This document shows, piece by piece, positions 37,242 to 46,509 of a stretch of 64,000 nt of DNA. Under the pieces are notes generated by a model. The model did not search any database. It was not told the DNA's origin and saw only the letters and a program-made list of their open reading frames with translations. Source of the stretch: Stentor roeselii (Eukaryota; Ciliophora; Heterotrichea; Heterotrichida; Stentoridae); the NCBI GenBank assembly GCA_006503475.1, contig RSEH01000047.1:1-64000 (forward strand), read 5' to 3'. Both the position numbers and the translations under genes were made by a program. Position 1 is the first letter of the stretch; the number at the start of each line of letters is the position of its first letter.

Positions 37242-37817
37242 ATGGTTTACTTTATGTGTGAGGTCTGTGCCAACACACTAAAAAAAAACCAAATCAAAAG
37301 ACATGCAGGTATGTGCCCATCTAAAAGTTTCACCTGTGTCGATTGCAGCCAGATGTTCACTGGCAGAGATTTAGACGCGCACACAGTTTGCAAGTCAGAG
37401 GCCGAAAAATACTTCGGAAAATTTTACCAGCCCAAATCATCTACTCAGGCCTCAAACAAAGAACAGTCTAAGGCGCCTAACAAAGAAATTTCTTATGAAA
37501 GCGAAAAAAATTCAAAAGTTTCTGAAAAGATTCAGTCTTTAGAGGAAAATTCAAAAAGACTGAAAAATGAAAAGGATGAAAATAATGAAGTCGAGAAATG
37601 GAAAGGATGGAAAAATGAAATCAAGAAAGTTTTGGTTGAATGCAAAGAAGGGGTTCAAGTTAAGGATTTGAAGAGAAAGGTTGTTAGGAGGTTTAAAAAG
37701 TGCTTTGGGGATAGATTAGGAGTTGATGATATTTTTGAGAAAAAAGTACAGTTTCATCGATTTGTAAAGAGAGGAGATTCTGTGTTTTATTATCGATGTT
37801 TGAATGGGGAGGTGTGA
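37242..37817 (+). CDS. LYAR: LYAR-type zinc-finger protein
   Basis: 191 residues from ATG 37242; the open frame runs further upstream, but that part is antisense to the bromodomain gene. The N-terminus matches the LYAR C2HC fingers (MVYFMCEVCANTLKKNQIKR, then FTCVDCSQMFTGRDLDAH). The C-terminus matches the LYAR winged-helix-like end (WKNEIKKVLVECKEGVQVKD, FGDRLGVDDIFEKKV). LYAR is a nucleolar factor linked to ribosome synthesis. It could be co-regulated with the bromodomain gene through the shared start region; that is inference. Confidence 0.85.
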   Translation: MVYFMCEVCANTLKKNQIKRHAGMCPSKSFTCVDCSQMFTGRDLDAHTVCKSEAEKYFGKFYQPKSSTQASNKEQSKAPNKEISYESEKNSKVSEKIQSLEENSKRLKNEKDENNEVEKWKGWKNEIKKVLVECKEGVQVKDLKRKVVRRFKKCFGDRLGVDDIFEKKVQFHRFVKRGDSVFYYRCLNGEV

Positions 37818-38196
37818 GTGTGAAATAAGTTAGATTTAGTTTCTTTTGATATAATCCATGTTTATTTATTTGAGAAACTTTGACTGTATCATCTGCATTA
37901 TATTCAATGAGGATGATCAAACTTTTATATGAGATTCTGAAAAAAATTGATTTACAGTTAAATATAATTAGGTAGTCCTTTCCACTAATCAGACAATCAC
38001 TCTAAAAAAGTAACATATCTCTTATTAAAACTAAAGTTTTCCAACAAGGGTGCTTTTACTGCTTATTGAACCCTGATATTTTAACAACACAGTAAATTCT
38101 CCTTGTAAATTCAGTGCAAAAAATGAAATATTCACTTAAAGAACTAGAAGTAATTAAATTATTATTAATTAGACCATTAGGTAAAAATACATCACA
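37818..38196. other. intergenic between convergent genes, nothing firm
   Basis: About 380 AT-rich nucleotides. A plus-strand frame from ATG 38123 (MKYSLKELEVIKLLLI) looks mildly protein-like, but it runs into the antisense of the next gene and matches nothing known, so it is not annotated. Confidence 0.5.
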
Positions 38197-38604
38197 TTAC
38201 TTATTAAATTCTAATTTTTTGCCTTTGACTTCAGTTTTCGGAAATTTTTTAATGCAGCTTTTAAGGTTTGAATTGAAATTGACTTTACTTTTACTAAGTT
38301 CTAAGTATTCAAGATCTATATTTTTTTTCTGAGACTTTTCCAGATGAGTTGGTTTTGACTTAGGAGTAGGCATCACCTCAGATCCATACTCAAGTTTCAT
38401 CCTCTCTTGAAAAGAGGTAGTTTCGAAAACCCTTCTACCATCAGGGTAAACTTTTGCCCTTCCAGCACTGCGAGCGATGGCTTCGTCAATAGTGATGGGA
38501 ACGTTTCTATATTTTCCTGCAATGAACTGGCAGGTGTTGACCATGAGAGGGACACTCCTTTTTTTCTCTGTCTGAGGAAACTGATTGAAACTTTGTGAAT
38601 CCAT
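38197..38604 (-). CDS. hypothetical protein, 135 aa
   Basis: Unrecognised. The first 90 residues look folded (NTCQFIAGKYRNVPITIDEA, RVFETTSFQERMKLEYG) and the end is Lys/Ser-rich. The ATG follows TTTTAAA, the common start context here. The gene is divergent from the MGCCSS protein (88 nt gap). Confidence 0.6.
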   Translation of the reverse strand: MDSQSFNQFPQTEKKRSVPLMVNTCQFIAGKYRNVPITIDEAIARSAGRAKVYPDGRRVFETTSFQERMKLEYGSEVMPTPKSKPTHLEKSQKKNIDLEYLELSKSKVNFNSNLKSCIKKFPKTEVKGKKLEFNK

Positions 38605-38692
38605 TTAAAATAAGGGGCCTTAAAAGTAAAAAAATTATAAAAAAAAATAATCTTTCTAGATTCAGAAAATTTTATTATTATAAAAGTCTCGA

Positions 38693-40321
38693 ATGGGTTG
38701 CTGTTCATCACATGAAAAGAACTTGATCGTCTCGCTTCAAACTCAAAAAACGATTTTAGAACAAAAGAACTCACAGCTTATATCACAGTTCAATTCTCTT
38801 CAACTTGCTCCAGTCCCTGAAAACTCTTCAGAGATTTCTGAGCTGAAGAAAGAAATCGAGGCCTTAAGCTTAAAACTTTCAAGAGAAAAATCATTAAAAA
38901 TCACCTGGGTTCTGAAGTCTTTATCAAGATATTATCAAAAAACAATAAAATCTGAATTGATTTTTTCTTTCGAGTTATGGAAAGCCTGGCTTCAAATGTT
39001 AGAAAAGTCTGAAACCTTGTTATTAGAGTCCAAAGAAACGACATACGATGAAGAAAGTTTCTTATTAGCTGAAGATTTTATCCAAAAGGAACGAGTTGCT
39101 TTATTGGCAGCAAGTCCAGTTTGGGACTTTTACATGAAAAATCAAGACAACTCAGTGGGTCAGATGGCAGTTCAGAAACTTGTAAAGTTCTTTGAAGATA
39201 TGCTGGACCTGAAGTTCATTCAGGACCAGAGAGACCTGCAGGACAAGCGCAGGCCTAAAGGAATTCCGGAGTTTTTTATTGACTTTTTAAATCGATCTTT
39301 TGGACTTAAACATTTGGCTGCGAAGTCACTCAATCAGATGATACCTGCACTTTTGACAGGGTCAAACTCTTTTCATGTTTTTTTTTGCAAACTTCTACAA
39401 ATTTCGAATCCTCAGCCTGTTTCGTACTCGGCTTCTTTGTTTATTACGAAGATTAGAACGGATTTTAACTTGGCACTTGCGAAAATAGCGAAAAATACGA
39501 AAAACTTGCAAAACTCTGCTAATTTCAATAAAAATGATGGTGGAAATATGCATTTGAATGATGTTTTTGTGATGATTTATTCTTTGTTTGAGAAAAATAG
39601 ACCTGCCAGGAACTTATTTATTAAAGAACTGAAACCAGATGATGTAAGTCAAGAATCCTTTCTTCTTTTCCACATATGGTTCAAACTTACAAGACTACAA
39701 ATGAACTCAGAAGACTTATTTGATTCAATAGATTTGAAAAAACTAAAAATTTTAAACACAAAAGCATTAGTTAATGGAATATGCAGAGGCCTTGACCTAG
39801 CTCTAGACCAGGAAAGTGCAGATGTCTTTTTGAAGCTCCTAGACGAAAAACAATTAGGAAAGGTAAATAAAGAATCATTCATCAGGCGAATCTCACAAAA
39901 ACACTTCACAAAAGACACAGAAAAGTTTTTCATAAACAAATTCAAGTTCTTAGACAGCGCTTTAAAGGTCTGCAACGAGTTCAGATCAAAAAGTCTCGCA
40001 TTTTTCTTATACAGGCTAAAAGAAATCGACGACGAAAACTACGACCTTCCAAGATTCAAAGACTTTTTAAAAGGAATCGACAGAACCCTAACCCAAGAAA
40101 TAATAGAAAGCATCTTCGAAGAGATATGCTCAATGGGCGTGAATAAATTTTCAATAGCAAAAGTCCTCACAGAATACGGAATCGGCGACACAGGTTTAAA
40201 AACTTTCGGTATTTCTTAAATAGTCGTCGCAGGGCTTGTTCAAGCTTTCGAAAAAAGAAGATCCGAGATAATCGAAGGTTTTTTAGAAGAATGTAAAAGT
40301 AGCGCGAAACTTATAAACTAA
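38693..40321 (+). CDS. lipid-anchored protein with EF-hand-like region, one 15-nt intron
   Basis: 537 residues after removal of the intron at 40209-40223, which ends in TAG. Unspliced, the frame would stop at 40219. Splicing adds a coherent end (VVAGLVQAFEKRRSEIIEGF) to a TAA at 40319-40321. The N-terminus MGCCSS is a strong N-myristoylation plus palmitoylation signal, so membrane attachment is expected. A short coiled coil follows. The rest is helical, and a degenerate EF-hand-like part lies near 370-480 (LKLLDEKQLGKVNKESFIRR). No family is recognised. A membrane-tethered scaffold is the best guess. Confidence 0.75.
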
Positions 40322-40382
40322 GAAAAATCTTTAAAAGTAAATATCAAAAAAATCCAAATTCCAAAACCAGTCATCCTCATAA

Positions 40383-40946
40383 ATGGCCCGTCAAACAAGA
40401 CCAGGAGAAGTCGCTTGGAGCCAAACAGAAAAAATCAACGCTGAACTATTTGCCTTCACCTACGGCTCCTTAGTAGTCAAGCTGATAAAAGAACTGGATA
40501 GTCTCAGCAAAGTAAATGAAACCCTTGAAACAATGGGCTTCAATATCGGCAAGCGACTTATAGATGACTTTTTAAGTAAAAACGAAGTGAACTGTGACAA
40601 GTTGCAAGAAACAGCAGACACTATCGCGAAAATCGGGTTTAAAGTTTATCTTGGCATCTCCTGTGAAGTGGCGAATTGGACAGAAGATAGCCGAGAGTAC
40701 CCGAAAGAGTTCAGCTTGGTTATCACGGAAAACCCGATGACGGAATTTGTTGAACTTAGGGAAGACTATCGAGAACTTAGTTATTGCAATCTTATCTGTG
40801 GAGTCATAAGAGGATGCCTGCAAATGCTTAAGTTTGAGTCTAAGGTTTTTATTGTCAAGGATACACTTAAAGGTGATGAGATCACCGAAATACGTGTTGT
40901 TGTTAATGGAAGGAAAGAAGATGAGTATGAACCTGATGATGAGTGA
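40383..40946 (+). CDS. TRAPPC3: TRAPP complex subunit TRAPPC3 (BET3)
   Basis: 187 residues of the expected length for BET3, the core TRAPP subunit in ER-to-Golgi vesicle tethering. Diagnostic stretches are INAELFAFTYGSLVVKLIK, YNIGxR-like FNIGKRLIDDF, and the end YCNLICGVIRGCLQM followed by DTLKGDEITEIRV. Its TGA stop is used in the normal sense. Confidence 0.93.
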   Translation: MARQTRPGEVAWSQTEKINAELFAFTYGSLVVKLIKELDSLSKVNETLETMGFNIGKRLIDDFLSKNEVNCDKLQETADTIAKIGFKVYLGISCEVANWTEDSREYPKEFSLVITENPMTEFVELREDYRELSYCNLICGVIRGCLQMLKFESKVFIVKDTLKGDEITEIRVVVNGRKEDEYEPDDE

Positions 40947-40981
40947 TGATGGTTAGAATAAGATTAAATGAAGAAATATAA

Positions 40982-41743
40982 ATGGAACTTAGTAGAGATA
41001 TGAAAAAATTAGCACAGTTTAGAAATTCAAATCGTTTTCATACTGTAACGGAAATTATACCTGCACCTACTTCTAATGTGTCGCAGATTGACCTGCTTCA
41101 TATGATTTGTAAGAATTTACCGAAATCTGAGCAAGAACATTGTAAGAAATTTGAAGAACTTCTTCGTCAAAATTCGCATTCTCCTGAATTTGCTTCTAGA
41201 AGAAAAACCCGATTTACCACCCAGAGTATTTTGAGAAAGGATTCAAAAAAAACAAATGATGATTTGCATGATTTGGTTGATTTTCGGCATTCGAAGACTC
41301 TTTATGAAATTGAATTAGAGTCTTTATGTGCAAGTGATACTTTTTATCATAATATTATGATTGGAGGACTTGATGCTGCGAATGATCAGTCGGTTTTGAT
41401 TGAAAATGAAATTCAAGGGATTATAACTATTGGAGAGGAAAATGATCCGGATAAGTTTGCTTATGTGAGAAATGGCTACTACATAGTTCCAAAAAAGCAT
41501 GAAAATTTCATCAAAACGGCTTTAAAACTTGTATACATCCCGCTCCAATCAATGCTAGAAAAAGGTAGAGTTCTAGTCCACAGCCGAGAAGGTCGAATTC
41601 TAGCTCCAGTAATAGTAATCGCATTTCTAATGAAAAGATTTAACATGATATACACATCAGCAAAAGAAAAAGTCTTATCATTCCACCCACACATGTTAAT
41701 CCCAAGCAACCTCGAAACCGAGCTAAAAAAGCTCCATCATTAA
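40982..41743 (+). CDS. catalytically dead dual-specificity phosphatase (STYX-like)
   Basis: 253 residues. The C-terminal half (about 115-253) has the DSP fold: IMIGGLDAAND, GIITIGEE, and the P-loop region VLVHSREGRILAPVIV followed by AFLMKRFNM and IPSNLETELKKL. The signature HCxxGxxR reads HSREGRIL: Cys is Ser and Arg is Leu, and the general-acid Asp is also not evident (YIPLQSML). It should bind but not hydrolyse phospho-substrates, as in STYX. The N-terminal 110 residues are unrecognised. The ATG follows AATATAA. Confidence 0.8.
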   Translation: MELSRDMKKLAQFRNSNRFHTVTEIIPAPTSNVSQIDLLHMICKNLPKSEQEHCKKFEELLRQNSHSPEFASRRKTRFTTQSILRKDSKKTNDDLHDLVDFRHSKTLYEIELESLCASDTFYHNIMIGGLDAANDQSVLIENEIQGIITIGEENDPDKFAYVRNGYYIVPKKHENFIKTALKLVYIPLQSMLEKGRVLVHSREGRILAPVIVIAFLMKRFNMIYTSAKEKVLSFHPHMLIPSNLETELKKLHH

Positions 41744-41775
41744 CTCTAATAACCTTAAAATTCAATCTTACTCTA

Positions 41776-43068
41776 TTAAGGGCACTTCCTTTCAACAAGA
41801 ATAGCTCCATGTTCATCATACTCTTGCTTGCTCATCCACATCTGCTGAAAACTTCCAAGACAAGCAAGAATAGACCCTCCAATCCAACTGCTAAACCTTC
41901 TTTCAATAGAACTTTGCGGAGCAATAAGTTTAACCTTCATGTTCTGAGTCGTTAATTCCGTGAGTTTCTTCTGAAGCCTGTCAGTAAAACCTCCAAAAAG
42001 CGAATTTCCGCCAGTCACGACGAGGTTTCCATAAAGTTCTCTTCGAATGTCCATGTCGCAGCGAGTGATTGAATCGTAGACCATTTGATGGATTCCTGTG
42101 AAACCTACAACGTTTTCAGTTCCTGAGAATAAAATTTCTGGAATTTTGAACCTTTCGTTGCCGATTTCTAATTGGGAACCGTCTGGAAGCTCGTAGTTTA
42201 CGCTTGCAACGTTTAGGAAGGTGGACTCGGTGAAGGTGTTGTCTGAGACTCGGAAGGTGGATTCTTTTATGTCTCGGACTATGTCTCGCACGCTGTAGTC
42301 GCAGAAACTTGGGTCTGTGTTTGGAAGGTGCTTGTCTTCTACGTGGAATTCAAGGTTGCCCATCATCTCTCCGGCTTCTACGAAGTAGCCTTTCATTATT
42401 TTGTTGAATGAGTAACTTGGACGGATGCTCACCACCTGTGCCATGAGCTGTGAATGTAAAAGATTAGTCAAGTACTCTCCTCCAATATTAAACTTAACAA
42501 TCGACTTTTGCAAAACATACCCATCATGCACCGGTACAGCCGAAGTAAGACTTCCACCAGAATCAAGCACAAGACTAGTCGACCGTCCAGAAGCGAACCT
42601 AACTATAAATCACGAGCTTAAAACCGCATTTTTGACAATATACATGGCAGGTACCTGAAACTTCTCAAACAAAATCTCCGTCATTCTAACCCTCATGTTC
42701 CTATCATGAACACTAGCTTCCGACAGTAACAAAGGATGTTCCTTGGTATCAAGTTTAAGTTCATTCCCAATAGCTTCATTAATCAAGCATTCAACAAGAT
42801 TCCATCGATACTCGGGATAAACAATAGCAGGTTCAACTCTCATATAATCCCTTCTCATCAACACCCTATCCCCAGCATAAGCTAAAGGCGATTCCAAGTC
42901 CATTGAATTAGGATCAGAGATAGTTCCGACATACTAAATAATCCATACAGAAGGAACGACGACTTTCGGTGAGTCCTCGCCCGCATACCCTGCTTTAGTC
43001 AAAAAACTTCCGATATCAAGTACGAGAGCTGCGACTTCATCTGAGTTTCAATTACCTCCGCCGTACAT
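41776..43068 (-). CDS. ACTL6A: actin-related protein ARP4 / ACTL6A (BAF53), three 15-nt introns
   Basis: 415 residues after splicing. Introns are at 43041-43055, 42934-42948 and 42599-42613; each begins GT, ends AG and carries an in-frame stop if retained. Exon 1 is only 13 nt. The spliced start [16 protein letters not shown] and [10 protein letters not shown], the middle [17 protein letters not shown] and [15 protein letters not shown], and the end [13 protein letters not shown] ... ILVERKCP match ARP4/BAF53 rather than conventional actin. ARP4 is a nuclear subunit of chromatin remodellers and NuA4-type acetyltransferases. Its start codon is 12 nt from the stop of the next minus-strand gene. 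Confidence 0.93.
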
Positions 43069-43080
43069 ATTTATTCTTAA

Positions 43081-44328
43081 CTAAGAACGAGACGTTCTGG
43101 CGTAGCTCGGAAGGTTGCCAATCGAGGTAAAAGACTGATAAGCCCCAGGGCCCGGGTTAGGGTCTTTGCGGTCCTTTGACCGTGGTGCTGAGCCGAAGCC
43201 CCACTGTGGCCCGCCCAGGCCTTTGTGGGGGTTGTACTGACCTGGGCCTGGAATGAACTTGAGCTTCTCCTGACTGAGGTTCAAACTTTTCGCTTCTCTT
43301 CCAATCGTCCATTTGATGTTCCCTGTTGAGGCACTCGGGTTGTACTGCCCTGGACCTGGCATCAAGTCGCCTTTTTTACTTGCTGTTCGAGGACGCATGG
43401 AGTAAGACGGCGATGAAAACTTTCCTGAACCGTTGTAAGCTCCAGGGCCTGGAGTCGCTTGGACGTCGGATAAAGGTGGACGGTTCGATGTGCCGAAGAG
43501 AGGAGCTGTCTTGCCCAGATCGCCTCGCACGTTGTAAGCGCCTGGGCCTGGAGCTTGTTTTGAGTGGCTTGTGAAGTCACTTCTTGGAGACTTTCCTAAA
43601 GACCAGTTGGGAGACTTGGGCCTGACCATGCCCGGGTTGTAAGCCCCTGGGCCTGGGGTGGAGTCGTTGAGTCCTTCGGATTTTCTTCCGGTCATTGTGC
43701 AACCACGGCTGCTGAGAGACCCTGGCATGTTGTAGGACCCAGGACCTGGCACTTCTATTTTAAAAACATTGTCTCGTGATTGTGACCCAAATGCCCATTT
43801 GGGTCCTTTTTCTTTCGTGTCTGGGTTGTAAGAACCAGGACCTGGCACGTAAGCCGACTGAGGCCTTTCACCTCTTGATTCAGTTCCTATACGGTAAGAA
43901 GGTGCCTTTTCTTTTATACTCATTTCGTGTAAGGAATGGTCGTAGTAACCGGGACCTGGAGAGTTTTCTATGTTTTTACCTGGCTTTCGACCTGGCATTG
44001 AGTACTTTGGACCTTCCACTGCAGAAGACTTCAGATCGTAAGAACCTGGACCTGGAGTTTCGAGAGAGTCGGAAAGAGGAGGTCTTTGAGAAGTGCCGAT
44101 TTTTGGAGCTGGTCTTCCAAGAACTGAACTTTCAAAATTATAAGCACCTGGACCAGGCGTGTTAGGAGCAAAGATATTCCCTCGACTGCTGGTTCCAATC
44201 TTGACGTTAGGCGTGTTTTCGAATTTGCTTTGACCAGGGTTGTAGTTTCCAGGTCCTGGTGTTTGAAAAGAGTTTTTATCTTCACTTCTGCCAGGAAAAG
44301 TCCAGGCAGGTGCAGAGGAAAGGTTCAT
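43081..44328 (-). CDS. SHIPPO / sperm-tail PG-rich repeat protein (STPGR, CIMAP/ODF3-like)
   Basis: 415 residues made almost wholly of about a dozen repeats of 30-35 residues with a TPGPGAYN or GPGSYNP core alternating with segments such as KIGTSSRG and SMPGRK. This is the STPGR family of microtubule-associated, often ciliary, proteins (ODF3/CIMAP). Repeat count and regular spacing make the call secure. The exact subfamily is not decided. At DNA level the repeats give GC-richer blocks (cc(a/t)gg(g/a)cc). Confidence 0.92.
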   Translation of the reverse strand: MNLSSAPAWTFPGRSEDKNSFQTPGPGNYNPGQSKFENTPNVKIGTSSRGNIFAPNTPGPGAYNFESSVLGRPAPKIGTSQRPPLSDSLETPGPGSYDLKSSAVEGPKYSMPGRKPGKNIENSPGPGYYDHSLHEMSIKEKAPSYRIGTESRGERPQSAYVPGPGSYNPDTKEKGPKWAFGSQSRDNVFKIEVPGPGSYNMPGSLSSRGCTMTGRKSEGLNDSTPGPGAYNPGMVRPKSPNWSLGKSPRSDFTSHSKQAPGPGAYNVRGDLGKTAPLFGTSNRPPLSDVQATPGPGAYNGSGKFSSPSYSMRPRTASKKGDLMPGPGQYNPSASTGNIKWTIGREAKSLNLSQEKLKFIPGPGQYNPHKGLGGPQWGFGSAPRSKDRKDPNPGPGAYQSFTSIGNLPSYARTSRS

Positions 44329-44346
44329 ATTTATATTCCATTAGTT

Positions 44347-46446
44347 CTAATTAAGAATTCGAGTTGCTCGTTTCAATAGAAGACTAGATCCTTCTTTTTT
44401 TTTCTCTGGTTTTGAAGAAGGTTCTTTGAATCTTCTCATGCGGAACTTTAAAGCTGTTGCAGGTGAAGCTGATTTGATTTCAGGCTGAATCTTGCGGCCT
44501 GGAGGTGAATTGTTGACTTTTAATGATGGACTTGGCTGGACTGGTTGGAGAGAACGTCCTCTGAAGGTCTTGACTGGTGCTTTTTTCGACTCGGAAGGTG
44601 GTTTAGGGAGAATTGGAAGCTTGTTACCCATAGAGATGGGTTTTTTTGATTTGAAGGAGTGCTTGATTGAGCCTTCTTCAATGCTGGACTCTCTGGAGTC
44701 CTTTTGTTTGGACTCTAGGGATTCTTTTGAGTCTCTCAGGTCTTTTAAGCGACTTTCCCTTATATCTCTAGAATCTCTTGTTTCCCTTGTTTCCTTTGTT
44801 TCCCTTGTTTCCTTTACTTCCTTTACTTCCTTTACTTCCTTTACTTCCTTTACTTCCTTTACTTCCCTTCTTTCCCTTTCAGGTTTCAAAGTCACTCGTG
44901 GGTTGGACCTGGGCCTCGGAGGCTCCGGGACAAAATAAAGATTCAAGTTCGGAGGAATCACCAAATTTCCCGTCGGTTCTCTCTGATCCACACTGAACTT
45001 TCTCCGAGACGAGATAATATCTTCAACATCAAGCACTGAGTGCTCTTTACGGCTTTCCTCACTCATTTTTCGCTTGGAAGACATGCTGATGTTTCTACTG
45101 AAGTCCTTTAAAATGCTCATCGAGCTCATTTCTTGATCTTTGCTTAAATCGACTTGCGCTGCAGGCACTTCTAAGGTACTTTGAATCGTTTCTTCCTTTG
45201 GGAAAATCGCTTCTAAGTCGATTGACTCAGCCTCGGGCTTCGCCAGAGAAACTTTGCTGAGACTTAAAGAATGCTTTGAAAAAATGTGATGCAAGTCCTG
45301 GGAAAGCTCAGGTTCTTTGTTTTCTCCGTGAATCGAACTCATGTCGCCCCAGTCTTCTTGATGGATTAAATGGGACTGGTCAACGGTTTTTAAGTGACCG
45401 AGACTTGGAAGGTTCTCGTTTATGAGGTTGAAGACGATGACTTCACGCTGACTCACGCTGAGTTTGTCTGATTTTAAAAGGTTTGTTAAGCCTTTACGGT
45501 ATTTTTCGCTGCCGTTCAACCCGAAAACAATTCCTGCAGACCTACAAAACAAAACACTTTCTTTTTTATCCAGCAAATTTTCAACCGTTTTTGAAATCTT
45601 TAAAACAGGTTTTGTCTTCGAAGCAACAGAATGACTCACCGACCTCAAGTCAAGAGGAAGTGAGTAATTCGAAGATGCCTCGCTACAGGTAGTTTCATCA
45701 TGTTTAAACTTTCTAACCTTCCGACGAAGGTCCAGAAGTCTTTGAAAGATAACTTTTTGAGTGCCAGTCAAATCATCAAGGTTCATATCCGGTTCCGAGT
45801 TTTCTGAGCAGATATCCTCATTCGAAGCGCCTTCAATTTTCATGATTTTCACATCTCTGGCTTGTCGTTGACTGATTTCCCCTAAAGCGATTTGCTTTTC
45901 CTCCATAAGTTCCTCAAGAGAAAACAATCCAGGAAGAATTTCTCCAAGATTCTGAGAAATTCCTAATTTTTTCTTATGAATATGCATGATATCATCCAAC
46001 TCCTTATCAATCTCAGTAAGTCTCTGCTGGTAAAGACTTTCAATTCTTTGTTTCGATCTTTCCTGTTCTTGCATGACTTCTTCAATCCTTTTAATCTGTT
46101 TAGCCCACATTTCTTTTCCTTCTTCCAGATGGTCTTTAATTGCTTGAATCTCTTGAATCATTTCTCTTTCTTTTGATTTTTTGTGAGTTAATTTTATTCT
46201 CAGTTTCAACTCCACATCTTTAGACATGCAGTACTTTTCTTTCAGTTCAGAAATCTCCAAGTCACGTGACTGTCGGTCGTTGGCAAGGCCTGTTATGACC
46301 TTTTCCCACTGATGGAACAGTTTGGAAAGTGGCTTTATTAGTTTCTTGTCACACTTCGACAAAAATGACTGACTTGTAAGGCTAAGGTGCTCAATCGAGT
46401 CGAAGATGGAGAACTGGCAGGTCGGGTTTCCTTTCTCAGTCTTCAT
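44347..46446 (-). CDS. large coiled-coil protein with EVK repeat, unknown
   Basis: 699 residues. An N-terminal domain (SLTSQSFLSKCDKKLIKPL, HQWEKVITGL) leads into coiled coil (about 60-200). A mostly disordered middle follows, then a charged tandem repeat (EVK six times followed by ETR/ETK/DSR units) and a basic, Pro/Ser-rich tail. No family is recognised. The neighbourhood (an STPGR gene 18 nt downstream) hints at a cytoskeletal role, but that is only context. Confidence 0.8.
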   Translation of the reverse strand: MKTEKGNPTCQFSIFDSIEHLSLTSQSFLSKCDKKLIKPLSKLFHQWEKVITGLANDRQSRDLEISELKEKYCMSKDVELKLRIKLTHKKSKEREMIQEIQAIKDHLEEGKEMWAKQIKRIEEVMQEQERSKQRIESLYQQRLTEIDKELDDIMHIHKKKLGISQNLGEILPGLFSLEELMEEKQIALGEISQRQARDVKIMKIEGASNEDICSENSEPDMNLDDLTGTQKVIFQRLLDLRRKVRKFKHDETTCSEASSNYSLPLDLRSVSHSVASKTKPVLKISKTVENLLDKKESVLFCRSAGIVFGLNGSEKYRKGLTNLLKSDKLSVSQREVIVFNLINENLPSLGHLKTVDQSHLIHQEDWGDMSSIHGENKEPELSQDLHHIFSKHSLSLSKVSLAKPEAESIDLEAIFPKEETIQSTLEVPAAQVDLSKDQEMSSMSILKDFSRNISMSSKRKMSEESRKEHSVLDVEDIISSRRKFSVDQREPTGNLVIPPNLNLYFVPEPPRPRSNPRVTLKPERERREVKEVKEVKEVKEVKEVKETRETKETRETRDSRDIRESRLKDLRDSKESLESKQKDSRESSIEEGSIKHSFKSKKPISMGNKLPILPKPPSESKKAPVKTFRGRSLQPVQPSPSLKVNNSPPGRKIQPEIKSASPATALKFRMRRFKEPSSKPEKKKEGSSLLLKRATRILN
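44780..44865 (-). repeat. 9-nt minisatellite inside coding sequence
   Basis: Six perfect tandem copies of the 9-mer ctttacttc (plus strand) at 44812-44865, encoding EVK on the minus strand. They are preceded by about three and a half degenerate copies (gtttccctt/gtttccttt; ETR/ETK). The unit is a multiple of three, so copy-number changes keep the frame. Confidence 0.85.
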
Positions 46447-46509
46447 ATTTTTAAATATGGTTTAAAAGGTTTTTCAGAAAAACTAAAAAACTCGTCATGG
46501 TTAAATAAA

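Noticed and set aside
37809-37824. 16-nt GT..AG segment at the end of LYAR
   Set aside because: Splicing would only replace the stop with a short tail of no conserved sequence; the unspliced end is adequate.
38123-38332. Small plus-strand frame overlapping the minus-strand gene at 38197
   Set aside because: No motif, no start context and it is antisense to a better supported frame.
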